From positions 1-11,050 of the forward strand of contig DASTLA010000048.1 of NCBI GenBank assembly GCA_035715525.1: a stretch of DNA of 11,050 nucleotides, in the 5' to 3' direction. Of this stretch, positions 1-11,050 are shown piece by piece. The stretch's first letter is position 1. Each line of letters starts with the position of its first letter. Both the position numbers and the translations under genes were made by a program. This stretch comes from JAHBWI01 sp035715525 (GTDB taxonomy: Bacteria > Nitrospirota > Nitrospiria > Nitrospirales > Nitrospiraceae). A model generated the notes under the pieces. The model was not told the origin of the DNA and made no database searches. It saw only the letters and a list, made by a program, of their open reading frames with translations.

Positions 1-3000
1 CTCTACGTGCGTATTGATCGTCGCAGGAAGATGCCGGCGACGATTCTCTTGAAGGCGTTTGGGTATTCGACCGACGATTTGCTGCGAATGTATTACCCGG
101 TGGAGGAAATCAGGGTCTCCAAGGGCAAGTTATATCGCAAGCTGGATCCTGAGATTCACCATGGCCTCAAGTGCACATCGGAGGTGACGGAGAAGGGCGG
201 CAAGGAACCGATCGTCCGTGAAGGTGCGAAGCTCACCAAGGCATTGATTGCGAAACTCAAGGCCGCGGGGGTAAAGGAGATTCCGGTAACCCCAGCCGAG
301 TTGGTGGGGCGTGCAGTTTTGACCGAACTCGTCGACGCCGGTAAGAAAGAGAAGCTCGTCGAAAAGAACCAGCGTTTGAATGCTGAAATTCTCGAAAAGA
401 TTCTCGAAAGCGATATCGACGAGTTCAAAGTCATTTATTTGGATGCCGCCAGCGCGACGCCCGTGATTCTGGACACGCTCGACATGGAGCGGACCGGATC
501 TAAAGAGGAAGCGATGGTGGAAATCTATCGCCGGCTGCGGCCCGGTGAAACGCCTTCCGTGGAAACGGCACGCGCCCTGTTTGACAACTTGTTCCTCAGT
601 GCCAAGCGCTATGACCTGTCCCCGGTGGGTCGGCTCAAGCTCAATAAGAAGCTGGGACTCGACTTGCCGCTGGAGCAGCGGACCTTGACCGCGCAGGACA
701 TCGTCGAAGTCGTCCGATACCTGGTGAATCTGAAAATCGGTCGCGGCGAGATCGACGACATCGACCATTTGGGCAACCGTCGAGTCCGTTCGGTCGGCGA
801 GTTGCTGGAGAACCAGTTCCGGCTCGGTCTGGTGCGCATGGAACGCAGCATCAAAGAGCGCATGAATCTCTTGGATATGGAAACGGTGTTGCCGCACGAT
901 CTGATCAACGCCAAACCAGTGGTCGCCGCGGTTAAGGAGTTTTTCAGCAGCAGCCAATTGTCCCAGTTCATGGATCAAACCAATCCACTCGCGGAGATCA
1001 CGCACAAGCGGCGCTTGTCCGCGCTCGGCCCCGGCGGGTTGACGCGCGAACGTGCCGGGTTCGAGGTGCGCGACGTTCATCCGTCGCACTACAGCCGTAT
1101 TTGCCCCATTGAAACGCCGGAAGGTCCGAACATCGGGTTGATTACCTCATTGGCCACCTATGCGCGGATCAATGAGTTCGGATTCATCGAAGCCCCCTAT
1201 CGCAAGGTGGTGAAAGGCCGGGTGACTGAAGACATTGAATATTTATCGGCCATCGAAGGGGACAAGTACGTCATCGCGCAGGCGAACAGCAAAGTCGACA
1301 CGTCGGGCAGGCTGGTATCGGAAACGGTGTCCGCGCGGTTCGGCGGTGATTTTATCACCGCCACCCCGGATAAGGTCGAATACATGGACGTGTCTCCGAA
1401 GCAGGTGGTGAGCGTCGCGACGGCCCTGGTGCCGTTCCTTGAGCACGACGACGCCAACCGTGCGCTCATGGGATCCAACATGCAGCGGCAAGCCGTGCCT
1501 CTGATCAAAGCGGAATCGCCGCTGGTCGGAACCGGTATGGAGGCAGTGGTCGCTCGTGACTCCGGGTACGTCGTGCAGGCTCGGCGCAGCGGAGTCGTCG
1601 AAAGCGTGGACGCCACCCGCATCGTCGTGCGGGCCGATGCCAAGGACGGAAAGAAGCGGAACGATTCCGGACTCGATGTCTATGAGATGATCAAGTTCCA
1701 GCGCTCCAACCAGAACACCTGTATTACCCAAACGCCGGTGGTACGGATCGGGGAGCCGGTCAATAGAGGGCAGGTGTTGGCCGATGGTCCCGCGATCGAC
1801 CATGGTGAATTGGCGCTCGGCAAGAACGTGCTCGTGGCTTTCATGCCGTGGGGCGGATACAACTTCGAGGACGCGATTCTGCTCAGTGAAAAGCTGGTGC
1901 GCGAGGACGCCTTTACCTCGATCCATATCGAGGAGTTCGAAGTCGAGGCCCGCGATACCAAGCTTGGCAAGGAAGAAATCACGAGAGACATCCCCAACGT
2001 CGGTGAGGAGGCCCTGCGCGACCTAGATGAGAGTGGGATCATCCGGATCGGCGCGGAAGTAAAGCCCGGCGATATTCTGGTGGGTAAGGTCACGCCGAAA
2101 GGTGAGACGCAGTTGACGCCCGAAGAAAAGCTGCTTCGTGCGATCTTCGGCGAAAAAGCGGGCGACGTGAAGGACACCTCTCTGACCGTGCCTCCGGGCG
2201 TCGAAGGCATCGTGGTCGATGTCAAAATCTTCTCTCGAAAGGGGATGGATAAGGACGAACGCTCCAAGAGCATTGAGAGCGAAGACCACATGAAGTTGCA
2301 GCGGGATCACCAGGAAGAATTGCGCATCATCGAAGACGAAAAGACGAAGAAGGTGCGCAAGCTGCTGCTCGGGAAAGTGGTCGGCCGCGATCTCATGGAT
2401 CCCGAGACCGGAGACGTCATCCTGAAGAAGAAGGGCAAGCTGACGGCGGAGATCCTGAAGCGTCTTCCGGACGACATGGTTCGGCACATCATCTTGAGCG
2501 ATCCTGATGAACAAAAGGAGCTTGAGGATGTCGAGCGTCGCGCCAAGGAGCAAATCGAGATTTTGCAGACCTTGTACGATGAAAAGGTCGGCCGTTTGAA
2601 GCGGGGCGACGAGCTGCCTCCCGGCGTGATCAAGCTGGTCAAGGTCTACATCGCGATGAAGCGAAAGATCCAGGTCGGCGACAAAATGGCCGGACGTCAC
2701 GGGAACAAGGGTGTGGTGTCGCGGGTCTTGCCGGAAGAGGACATGCCTTACCTGCCGGACGGGACACCGGTGGAAATCGTGCTCAACCCGCTGGGCGTAC
2801 CGTCTCGTATGAACGTCGGGCAAATCCTGGAGACTCATCTCGGTTGGGCGGCACGAGCGCTGGGCATCAAAGTCGCCAGCCCCGTCTTCGACGGAGCATC
2901 GGAAAAGGAAATCAAGGAACTGCTCAAGAAAGCGAAGCTCTCTTCGAGCGGCCAAACCGTGCTGATGGACGGCCGAACAGGCGAATCGTTCGGCAGTCCG

Positions 3001-3363
3001 GTCACGGTCGGATACATGTACGTGCTCAAACTGCACCACTTGGTGGACGACAAAATTCACGCTCGTTCGATCGGTCCCTATTCGCTCGTGACACAGCAGC
3101 CGCTGGGCGGAAAAGCGCAATTCGGCGGACAACGGTTGGGTGAGATGGAAGTGTGGGCGTTGCAGGCTTACGGAGCCGCCTCCACCCTCCAGGAGTTCCT
3201 GACGGTGAAATCGGACGACGTGCCGGGTCGATCACGGATGTACGAAGCGATCGTAAAGGGAGAGCCCTATCTTGAGCCGGGATTGCCGGAGTCGTTCAAC
3301 GTGCTGGTCAAAGAATTACAAAGCCTCGGGCTGGATGTTGAGCTCGTGAAGTCGAAGGACTGA
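1..3363 (+). CDS. rpoB: RNA polymerase beta subunit RpoB (5'-truncated by window edge)
   Basis: This encodes the beta subunit of DNA-dependent RNA polymerase, which with beta' forms the catalytic cleft. The reading frame is open from base 1 (Leu-Tyr-Val-Arg-Ile-Asp), so the GTG at 7 is an internal Val, not a start; 1120 residues are present. Compared with E. coli beta, about 190-200 N-terminal residues are missing. In fragment numbering, the rifampicin region is at about 316-345: S321, D325, H335 and S340 match E. coli S512, D516, H526 and S531, so no classical resistance change is present. The basic motif GDKMAGRHGNKG carries K895 and K903, equivalent to the active-site lysines K1065/K1073. 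A charged helical insertion lies at about 755-870. The stretch after ETHLG is short, lacking about 60 residues found in E. coli. The C-terminus (SFNVLVKELQSLGLDVEL) is the normal beta end that contacts beta'. It is followed 90 bases later by rpoC. Confidence 0.98.
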   Translation, partial: LYVRIDRRRKMPATILLKAFGYSTDDLLRMYYPVEEIRVSKGKLYRKLDPEIHHGLKCTSEVTEKGGKEPIVREGAKLTKALIAKLKAAGVKEIPVTPAELVGRAVLTELVDAGKKEKLVEKNQRLNAEILEKILESDIDEFKVIYLDAASATPVILDTLDMERTGSKEEAMVEIYRRLRPGETPSVETARALFDNLFLSAKRYDLSPVGRLKLNKKLGLDLPLEQRTLTAQDIVEVVRYLVNLKIGRGEIDDIDHLGNRRVRSVGELLENQFRLGLVRMERSIKERMNLLDMETVLPHDLINAKPVVAAVKEFFSSSQLSQFMDQTNPLAEITHKRRLSALGPGGLTRERAGFEVRDVHPSHYSRICPIETPEGPNIGLITSLATYARINEFGFIEAPYRKVVKGRVTEDIEYLSAIEGDKYVIAQANSKVDTSGRLVSETVSARFGGDFITATPDKVEYMDVSPKQVVSVATALVPFLEHDDANRALMGSNMQRQAVPLIKAESPLVGTGMEAVVARDSGYVVQARRSGVVESVDATRIVVRADAKDGKKRNDSGLDVYEMIKFQRSNQNTCITQTPVVRIGEPVNRGQVLADGPAIDHGELALGKNVLVAFMPWGGYNFEDAILLSEKLVREDAFTSIHIEEFEVEARDTKLGKEEITRDIPNVGEEALRDLDESGIIRIGAEVKPGDILVGKVTPKGETQLTPEEKLLRAIFGEKAGDVKDTSLTVPPGVEGIVVDVKIFSRKGMDKDERSKSIESEDHMKLQRDHQEELRIIEDEKTKKVRKLLLGKVVGRDLMDPETGDVILKKKGKLTAEILKRLPDDMVRHIILSDPDEQKELEDVERRAKEQIEILQTLYDEKVGRLKRGDELPPGVIKLVKVYIAMKRKIQVGDKMAGRHGNKGVVSRVLPEEDMPYLPDGTPVEIVLNPLGVPSRMNVGQILETHLGWAARALGIKVASPVFDGASEKEIKELLKKAKLSSSGQTVLMDGRTGESFGSPVTVGYMYVLKLHHLVDDKIHARSIGPYSLVTQQPLGGKAQFGGQRLGEMEVWALQAYGAASTLQEFLTVKSDDVPGRSRMYEAIVKGEPYLEPGLPESFNVLVKELQSLGLDVELVKSKD
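1342..1362 (+). repeat. Perfect 9-bp inverted repeat inside rpoB
   Basis: GGCGGTGAT (1342-1350) is followed by TTT and its exact reverse complement ATCACCGCC (1354-1362). It lies in codons for Gly-Gly-Asp-Phe-Ile-Thr-Ala, in a variable part of beta. It would fold as a tight hairpin in the mRNA. There is no T-run after it, so it is not a terminator. It may be a coincidence of codon choice. Confidence 0.5.
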
Positions 3364-3367
3364 TTCA

Positions 3368-3421
3368 AGTGCTGAGAGTTGAGTGCTGAGACGGTTACCT
3401 CATAGCTCATAACTCAGAACT
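3368..3421 (+). repeat. Heptad-repeat dyad element in the rpoB-rpoC spacer
   Basis: Three TGAG words start at 3373, 3380 and 3387, exactly 7 bases apart. Three complementary CTCA words start at 3399, 3406 and 3413, again 7 apart. The two sets are perfectly symmetric about 3394/3395, so each TGAG can pair with a CTCA. The result is a hairpin of 4-bp blocks separated by mostly unpaired 3-base steps (one G-U pair within them), with an 8-base loop at 3391-3398. Extra pairs lie at the base (3372/3417, 3370/3419, 3369/3420, 3368/3421). The word AGTGCTGAG is also directly repeated (3368-3376 and 3382-3390). This resembles dispersed heptanucleotide repeats of bacterial intergenic DNA more than a dedicated regulator. 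No terminator T-run follows. Confidence 0.7.
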
Positions 3422-3422
3422 G

Positions 3423-3453
3423 CGGTCAGACGACCGTTAAGGAGGGGGCAACC

Positions 3454-3456
<3 letters not shown>
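3423..3456 (+). promoter_or_regulatory. rpoC ribosome binding site with preceding mini-hairpin
   Basis: TAAGGAGG (3438-3445) is a full-length match to the 16S rRNA anti-Shine-Dalgarno. It lies 8 bases before the TTG at 3454 and decides that start: no ATG or GTG in this frame has a comparable site. Immediately upstream, CGGTC (3423-3427) and GACCG (3432-3436) form a 5-bp hairpin with loop AGAC, ending one base before the Shine-Dalgarno match. A strong site may compensate for the weak TTG initiator. Confidence 0.75.
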
Positions 3457-7636
<4,180 letters not shown>

Positions 7637-7638
<2 letters not shown>

Positions 7639-7656
7639 GAGGCGCAGCAACCTCCT
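7637..7656 (+). other. AGGAGG/CCTCCT hairpin across the rpoC stop
   Basis: AGGAGG (7637-7642) begins inside the rpoC TAG stop and is exactly complementary to CCTCCT (7651-7656), with an 8-base loop. The last base of the 3' arm is the first base of the TTGACA -35 box. There is no T-run, so this is not a convincing terminator for rpoBC. As DNA the dyad flanks the promoter; as read-through RNA it could mask an isolated Shine-Dalgarno-like sequence. Function is unknown. Confidence 0.5.
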
Positions 7657-7684
7657 TGACAGGAAGGATTTCGATCTCTATAAT
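7656..7684 (+). promoter_or_regulatory. Perfect-consensus sigma70-type promoter upstream of rpsL
   Basis: TTGACA (7656-7661) and TATAAT (7679-7684) are both exact consensus hexamers and are separated by exactly 17 bases. Transcription would start near 7688-7691, giving a leader of about 58-61 bases to the rpsL ATG. This is the likely main promoter of rpsL-rpsG-fusA-tuf, separating it from rpoBC. No extended -10 TG is present. I found no terminator between rpoC and this promoter, so read-through from rpoBC is also likely. Confidence 0.88.
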
Positions 7685-7689
7685 CCGAC

Positions 7690-7730
7690 GGCTTCGCTCA
7701 TGAACGAAGTCAAGCAACCGGTTGTTTTTT
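7690..7730 (+). promoter_or_regulatory. Structured rpsL leader: two tandem hairpins, palindrome and T6 run
   Basis: The predicted transcript begins with a hairpin: 7690-7696 pairs with 7705-7711 (7 pairs including one G-U, 8-base loop). The next base opens a second weaker hairpin, 7712-7717 with 7722-7727 around CCGG, built on the perfect DNA palindrome CAACCGGTTG (7715-7724). It runs straight into a T6 stretch (7725-7730). This could be an attenuator, a 5'-end stabilising structure, or an operator just downstream of the start point. The pairing is seen in the sequence; the function is inference. Confidence 0.45.
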
Positions 7731-7748
7731 CACGAAAGAGTAAAGTTC

Positions 7749-8120
7749 ATGCCAACGATTAATCAACTTGTGCGAAAAGGGCGGACCTTGGTGAAGTCGA
7801 AGACGAAGAGTCCTGCCCTGAAACGATGCCCGCAGAAGCGAGGAGTGTGTCTCCGCGTCTATACGACAACGCCGAAAAAGCCGAACTCCGCGTTGCGGAA
7901 AGTGGCGCGCGTACGTCTGACGAACGGCATGGAGGTCACGACGTATATCCCCGGCGTGGGCCATAACCTTCAGGAGCACTCAATCGTGCTCGTGCGAGGT
8001 GGCCGCGTCAAGGACTTGCCCGGTGTCCGCTATCACATCGTTCGCGGATCGCTCGATGCAGTGGGTGTCGCAGACCGGAAGCAGGGCCGGTCTAAGTACG
8101 GGGCTAAAAGGCCCAAGTAG
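7749..8120 (+). CDS. rpsL: Small ribosomal subunit protein S12
   Basis: S12 is a 30S protein at the decoding centre that controls codon-anticodon accuracy; it is the target locus of streptomycin resistance. The product has 123 residues, the usual length for the family. The ATG at 7749 is chosen because MPTINQLVRKGR is the canonical N-terminus; an in-frame TTG at 7722 would add nine residues with no family resemblance. The universal motif TTTPKKPNSALRKVARVRL contains K43. The second conserved loop PGVGHNLQEH...RGGRVKDLPGVRYH contains K88, D89 (the position methylthiolated in many bacteria) and P91. All of these are wild type, so a streptomycin-sensitive allele is expected. The Shine-Dalgarno is weak for such a highly expressed gene: only AAAGAG at 7735-7740, 8 bases upstream. 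It is the first gene behind the consensus promoter. Confidence 0.98.
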   Translation: MPTINQLVRKGRTLVKSKTKSPALKRCPQKRGVCLRVYTTTPKKPNSALRKVARVRLTNGMEVTTYIPGVGHNLQEHSIVLVRGGRVKDLPGVRYHIVRGSLDAVGVADRKQGRSKYGAKRPK

Positions 8121-8133
8121 AAAGTGTCATTGA

Positions 8134-8155
8134 CGGTTTGGTGAGTCCCCAGCCG
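8134..8155 (+). promoter_or_regulatory. Possible hairpin in the rpsL-rpsG spacer
   Basis: The 81-base spacer (8121-8201) can form a hairpin. CGGTT (8134-8138) pairs with AGCCG (8151-8155) including one G-U, then GG (8140-8141) pairs with CC (8149-8150) past a bulged T, leaving a 7-base loop. In E. coli the S7 repressor binds the mRNA in this same intercistronic position. Equivalence here is only positional. The rest of the spacer is A+T-rich and contains the rpsG ribosome binding site, GGAG at 8194-8197, a short 4 bases before the ATG. Confidence 0.3.
8135..8144 (+). repeat. GGTTTGGTGA spacer motif, copy 1
   Basis: This 10-base word lies 14 bases after the rpsL stop and falls in the hairpin described for this spacer. 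It recurs exactly at 10881-10890, just after the fusA stop. Meaning unknown. Confidence 0.4.
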
Positions 8156-8201
8156 CCGAATCGATACATCATTACATTAGAACAGTAGGAATTGGAGTAG
8201 C

Positions 8202-8675
8202 ATGCCACGCGGACAATTTTTCGGTCATCGGGAAGCCCAGCCGGATTCCAAATATCGGGATAAGCTCGTGGGGAAATTTCTGAACGTGCTGATGAAGGGC
8301 GGAAAGAAGAGCACCGCCGAGCGCGTTTGCTACGGGGCGTTCGATCTTATCCAGCAGAAGACGAATGGCGGCGATCCGATGAAGATTTTTCGCGCGGCCA
8401 TCGACAATGTGAAGCCGGTGGTCGAGGTCAAGTCTCGGCGCGTCGGCGGTGCCTCGTATCAGGTTCCGGTGGAAATCCGTCCGAGCCGCCGCGTGTCGCT
8501 CGCTTTGCGGTGGATCACGGATTTTTCTCGATCTCGAGGCGGGAAAAGCATGCAGGAGAAGTTGGCGGGAGAGTTGCTGGACGCATCAAATAATACGGGA
8601 GCCTCGGTTAAGAAGCGAGAGGACGTGCATCGTATGGCCGAGGCCAACAAGGCCTTTGCCCATTATCGCTGGTAG
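8202..8675 (+). CDS. rpsG: Small ribosomal subunit protein S7
   Basis: S7 nucleates assembly of the 16S rRNA 3' domain (the 30S head) and contacts E-site tRNA. In E. coli it is the autogenous repressor of the str operon. The product has 157 residues, matching the family. The ATG at 8202 gives MPRGQFFGHREAQPDSKYRD, which aligns with the usual basic N-terminus ahead of PDxKY/F. Conserved blocks follow: KFLNVLMKGGKKSTAERVCYGAF, then NVKPVVEVKSRRVGGASYQVPVEI, then RPSRRVSLALRWI, then the C-terminal ANKAFAHYRW. It lies between rpsL (81-base spacer) and fusA (116-base spacer). Nothing is anomalous in the protein. Confidence 0.97.
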   Translation: MPRGQFFGHREAQPDSKYRDKLVGKFLNVLMKGGKKSTAERVCYGAFDLIQQKTNGGDPMKIFRAAIDNVKPVVEVKSRRVGGASYQVPVEIRPSRRVSLALRWITDFSRSRGGKSMQEKLAGELLDASNNTGASVKKREDVHRMAEANKAFAHYRW

Positions 8676-8683
8676 CGTCATTT

Positions 8684-8780
8684 CGTGCTGCTGTTGGGCC
8701 GAGCTGCGATCGTTTCGCATCAGTCCCGTGTGTCGCAGCGGATGGTATTCGGCTTAGATAGCAGCACGTTTCGTTTTTTT
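8684..8780 (+). terminator. Long hairpin plus T-rich run before fusA (terminator- or attenuator-like)
   Basis: The 116-base rpsG-fusA spacer is almost wholly one foldable element. CGTGCTGCT (8684-8692) is the exact complement of AGCAGCACG (8760-8768). The helix continues inward through 8693-8695/8757-8759 and, past one bulged A (8756), 8696-8702/8749-8755. After a 9-base bulge (8740-8748), GCTGCGAT (8703-8710) pairs with 8732-8739, leaving a 21-base loop. That is 27 pairs, five of them G-U. TTTCGTTTTTTT (8769-8780) follows directly, then the fusA Shine-Dalgarno. Repeated GCTGC and GCAGC words also permit 5-bp alternative pairings. The geometry resembles an intrinsic terminator in mid-operon, so partial termination, attenuation or protein binding are the options. 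No good promoter follows it. Confidence 0.6.
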
Positions 8781-8791
8781 GTGAGGGAGTT

Positions 8792-10873
<2,082 letters not shown>

Positions 10874-10880
10874 TTCCTAA

Positions 10881-10890
10881 GGTTTGGTGA
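10881..10890 (+). repeat. GGTTTGGTGA spacer motif, copy 2
   Basis: This is an exact repeat of the word at 8135-8144 and lies 7 bases after the fusA stop. It abuts the tuf polypurine ribosome binding region. Confidence 0.4.
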
Positions 10891-10910
10891 AGGAGGGGAG
10901 GGAAGGGGAA
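10889..10910 (+). promoter_or_regulatory. Polypurine tandem Shine-Dalgarno for tuf
   Basis: From 10889 to the A of the tuf ATG every base is G or A (22 bases). It holds two GGAGG cores, at 10892-10896 (13 bases before the ATG) and 10897-10901 (8 bases before it), then AAGGGG at 10903-10908. The second core has ideal spacing. The redundancy fits the very high translation expected for EF-Tu. Confidence 0.75.
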
Positions 10911-11050
10911 TGGCGAAGGCGAAATTTGAGCGGCGCAAGCCCCACGTGAATATCGGGACGATTGGGCACGTGGACCACGGGAAGACGACGTTGACGGCGG
11001 CGTTGACGAAGATCAGCGCGGACAAGGGGATGGCGAAGTTCGTGAGCTAC
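10910..11050 (+). CDS. tuf: Translation elongation factor Tu (3'-truncated by window edge)
   Basis: EF-Tu is the GTPase that delivers aminoacyl-tRNA to the ribosomal A site. Only the first 47 of about 400 residues are in the window, starting at the ATG at 10910: MAKAKFERRKPHVNIG, then the P-loop GHVDHGKT at 19-26, then TTLTAALTK. The frame runs open to the last base, so the truncation is the window edge. Codon choice differs sharply from upstream genes: all six Ala are GCG, all four Gly GGG, all five Thr ACG, all three Val GTG and both Leu TTG. 30 of 47 codons end in G, against 13 of the first 47 in fusA. The protein itself is orthodox. Many bacteria carry two tuf copies; whether this one does cannot be seen here. 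Confidence 0.97.
   Translation, partial: MAKAKFERRKPHVNIGTIGHVDHGKTTLTAALTKISADKGMAKFVSY

Noticed and set aside
7..9. GTG as the start of the rpoB frame
   Set aside because: The frame is open through base 1, and the first codons already match the beta subunit well inside the protein; the true start is upstream of the window.
946..1032. Possible rifampicin- or streptomycin-resistance alleles (rpoB cluster; rpsL K43/K88)
   Set aside because: The classical positions checked are wild type. The only difference noticed near the rifampicin pocket, T327 in place of E. coli N518, looks like ordinary divergence.
2023..3132. 369-codon open frame on the - strand, antisense to rpoB
   Set aside because: Shadow of rpoB with no domain resemblance.
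7722..7748. Nine-residue N-terminal extension of S12 from a TTG
   Set aside because: It has no family similarity and lies in the leader palindrome/T-run; the ATG at 7749 gives the canonical S12 N-terminus.
7700..7762. 20-codon upstream ORF (ATG at 7700) overlapping the rpsL start in another frame
   Set aside because: It has no Shine-Dalgarno and begins about 10 bases after the predicted transcript start inside the loop of a hairpin; nothing in its sequence suggests a leader peptide.
8130..8135. TTGACG in the rpsL-rpsG spacer as a promoter for rpsG
   Set aside because: The -10 position reads a G+C-rich sequence with no TATAAT likeness.

Overview
The window is an uninterrupted stretch of core information-processing genes, all on the + strand: rpoB (3' part), rpoC, rpsL, rpsG, fusA and the first 47 codons of tuf. 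This is the widely conserved RNA polymerase beta/beta' to 'str' (streptomycin) gene order. Protein sequences are bacterial throughout. The EF-Tu N-terminus (MAKAKFERRKPHVNIG, later ISADKGMAKFVSY), the G+C-rich codon use and the TGAG-heptad spacer DNA look to me like the Nitrospira / Nitrospirota lineage. That placement is inferred from memory of such sequences, not from a search. There are no mobile elements, tRNAs, rRNAs, CRISPRs, frameshifts or accessory genes.

Layout: 1-3363 rpoB without its first roughly 190-200 codons; 3364-3453 spacer with a dyad of heptad repeats and a small hairpin before a near-perfect Shine-Dalgarno; 3454-7638 rpoC from a TTG start; 7639-7748 spacer holding a perfect-consensus sigma70 promoter and a short structured leader; 7749-8120 rpsL; 8121-8201 spacer; 8202-8675 rpsG; 8676-8791 spacer almost filled by a long hairpin followed by a T-rich run; 8792-10873 fusA from a GTG start; 10874-10909 spacer with a polypurine tandem Shine-Dalgarno; 10910-11050 start of tuf. 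No gene-free gap exceeds 120 bases.

Functionally, beta and beta' form the catalytic core of RNA polymerase. S12 and S7 are small-subunit proteins of the decoding centre and the 3' domain of 16S rRNA. EF-G and EF-Tu drive elongation. The promoter after rpoC suggests that rpsL-rpsG-fusA-tuf can be transcribed independently of rpoBC. The hairpin before fusA suggests a further point where S12/S7 output could be separated from EF-G/EF-Tu output.

The coding content is ordinary, and I see no undescribed protein system. The interest lies in the spacers and in the abrupt change of codon choice at the fusA/tuf junction.
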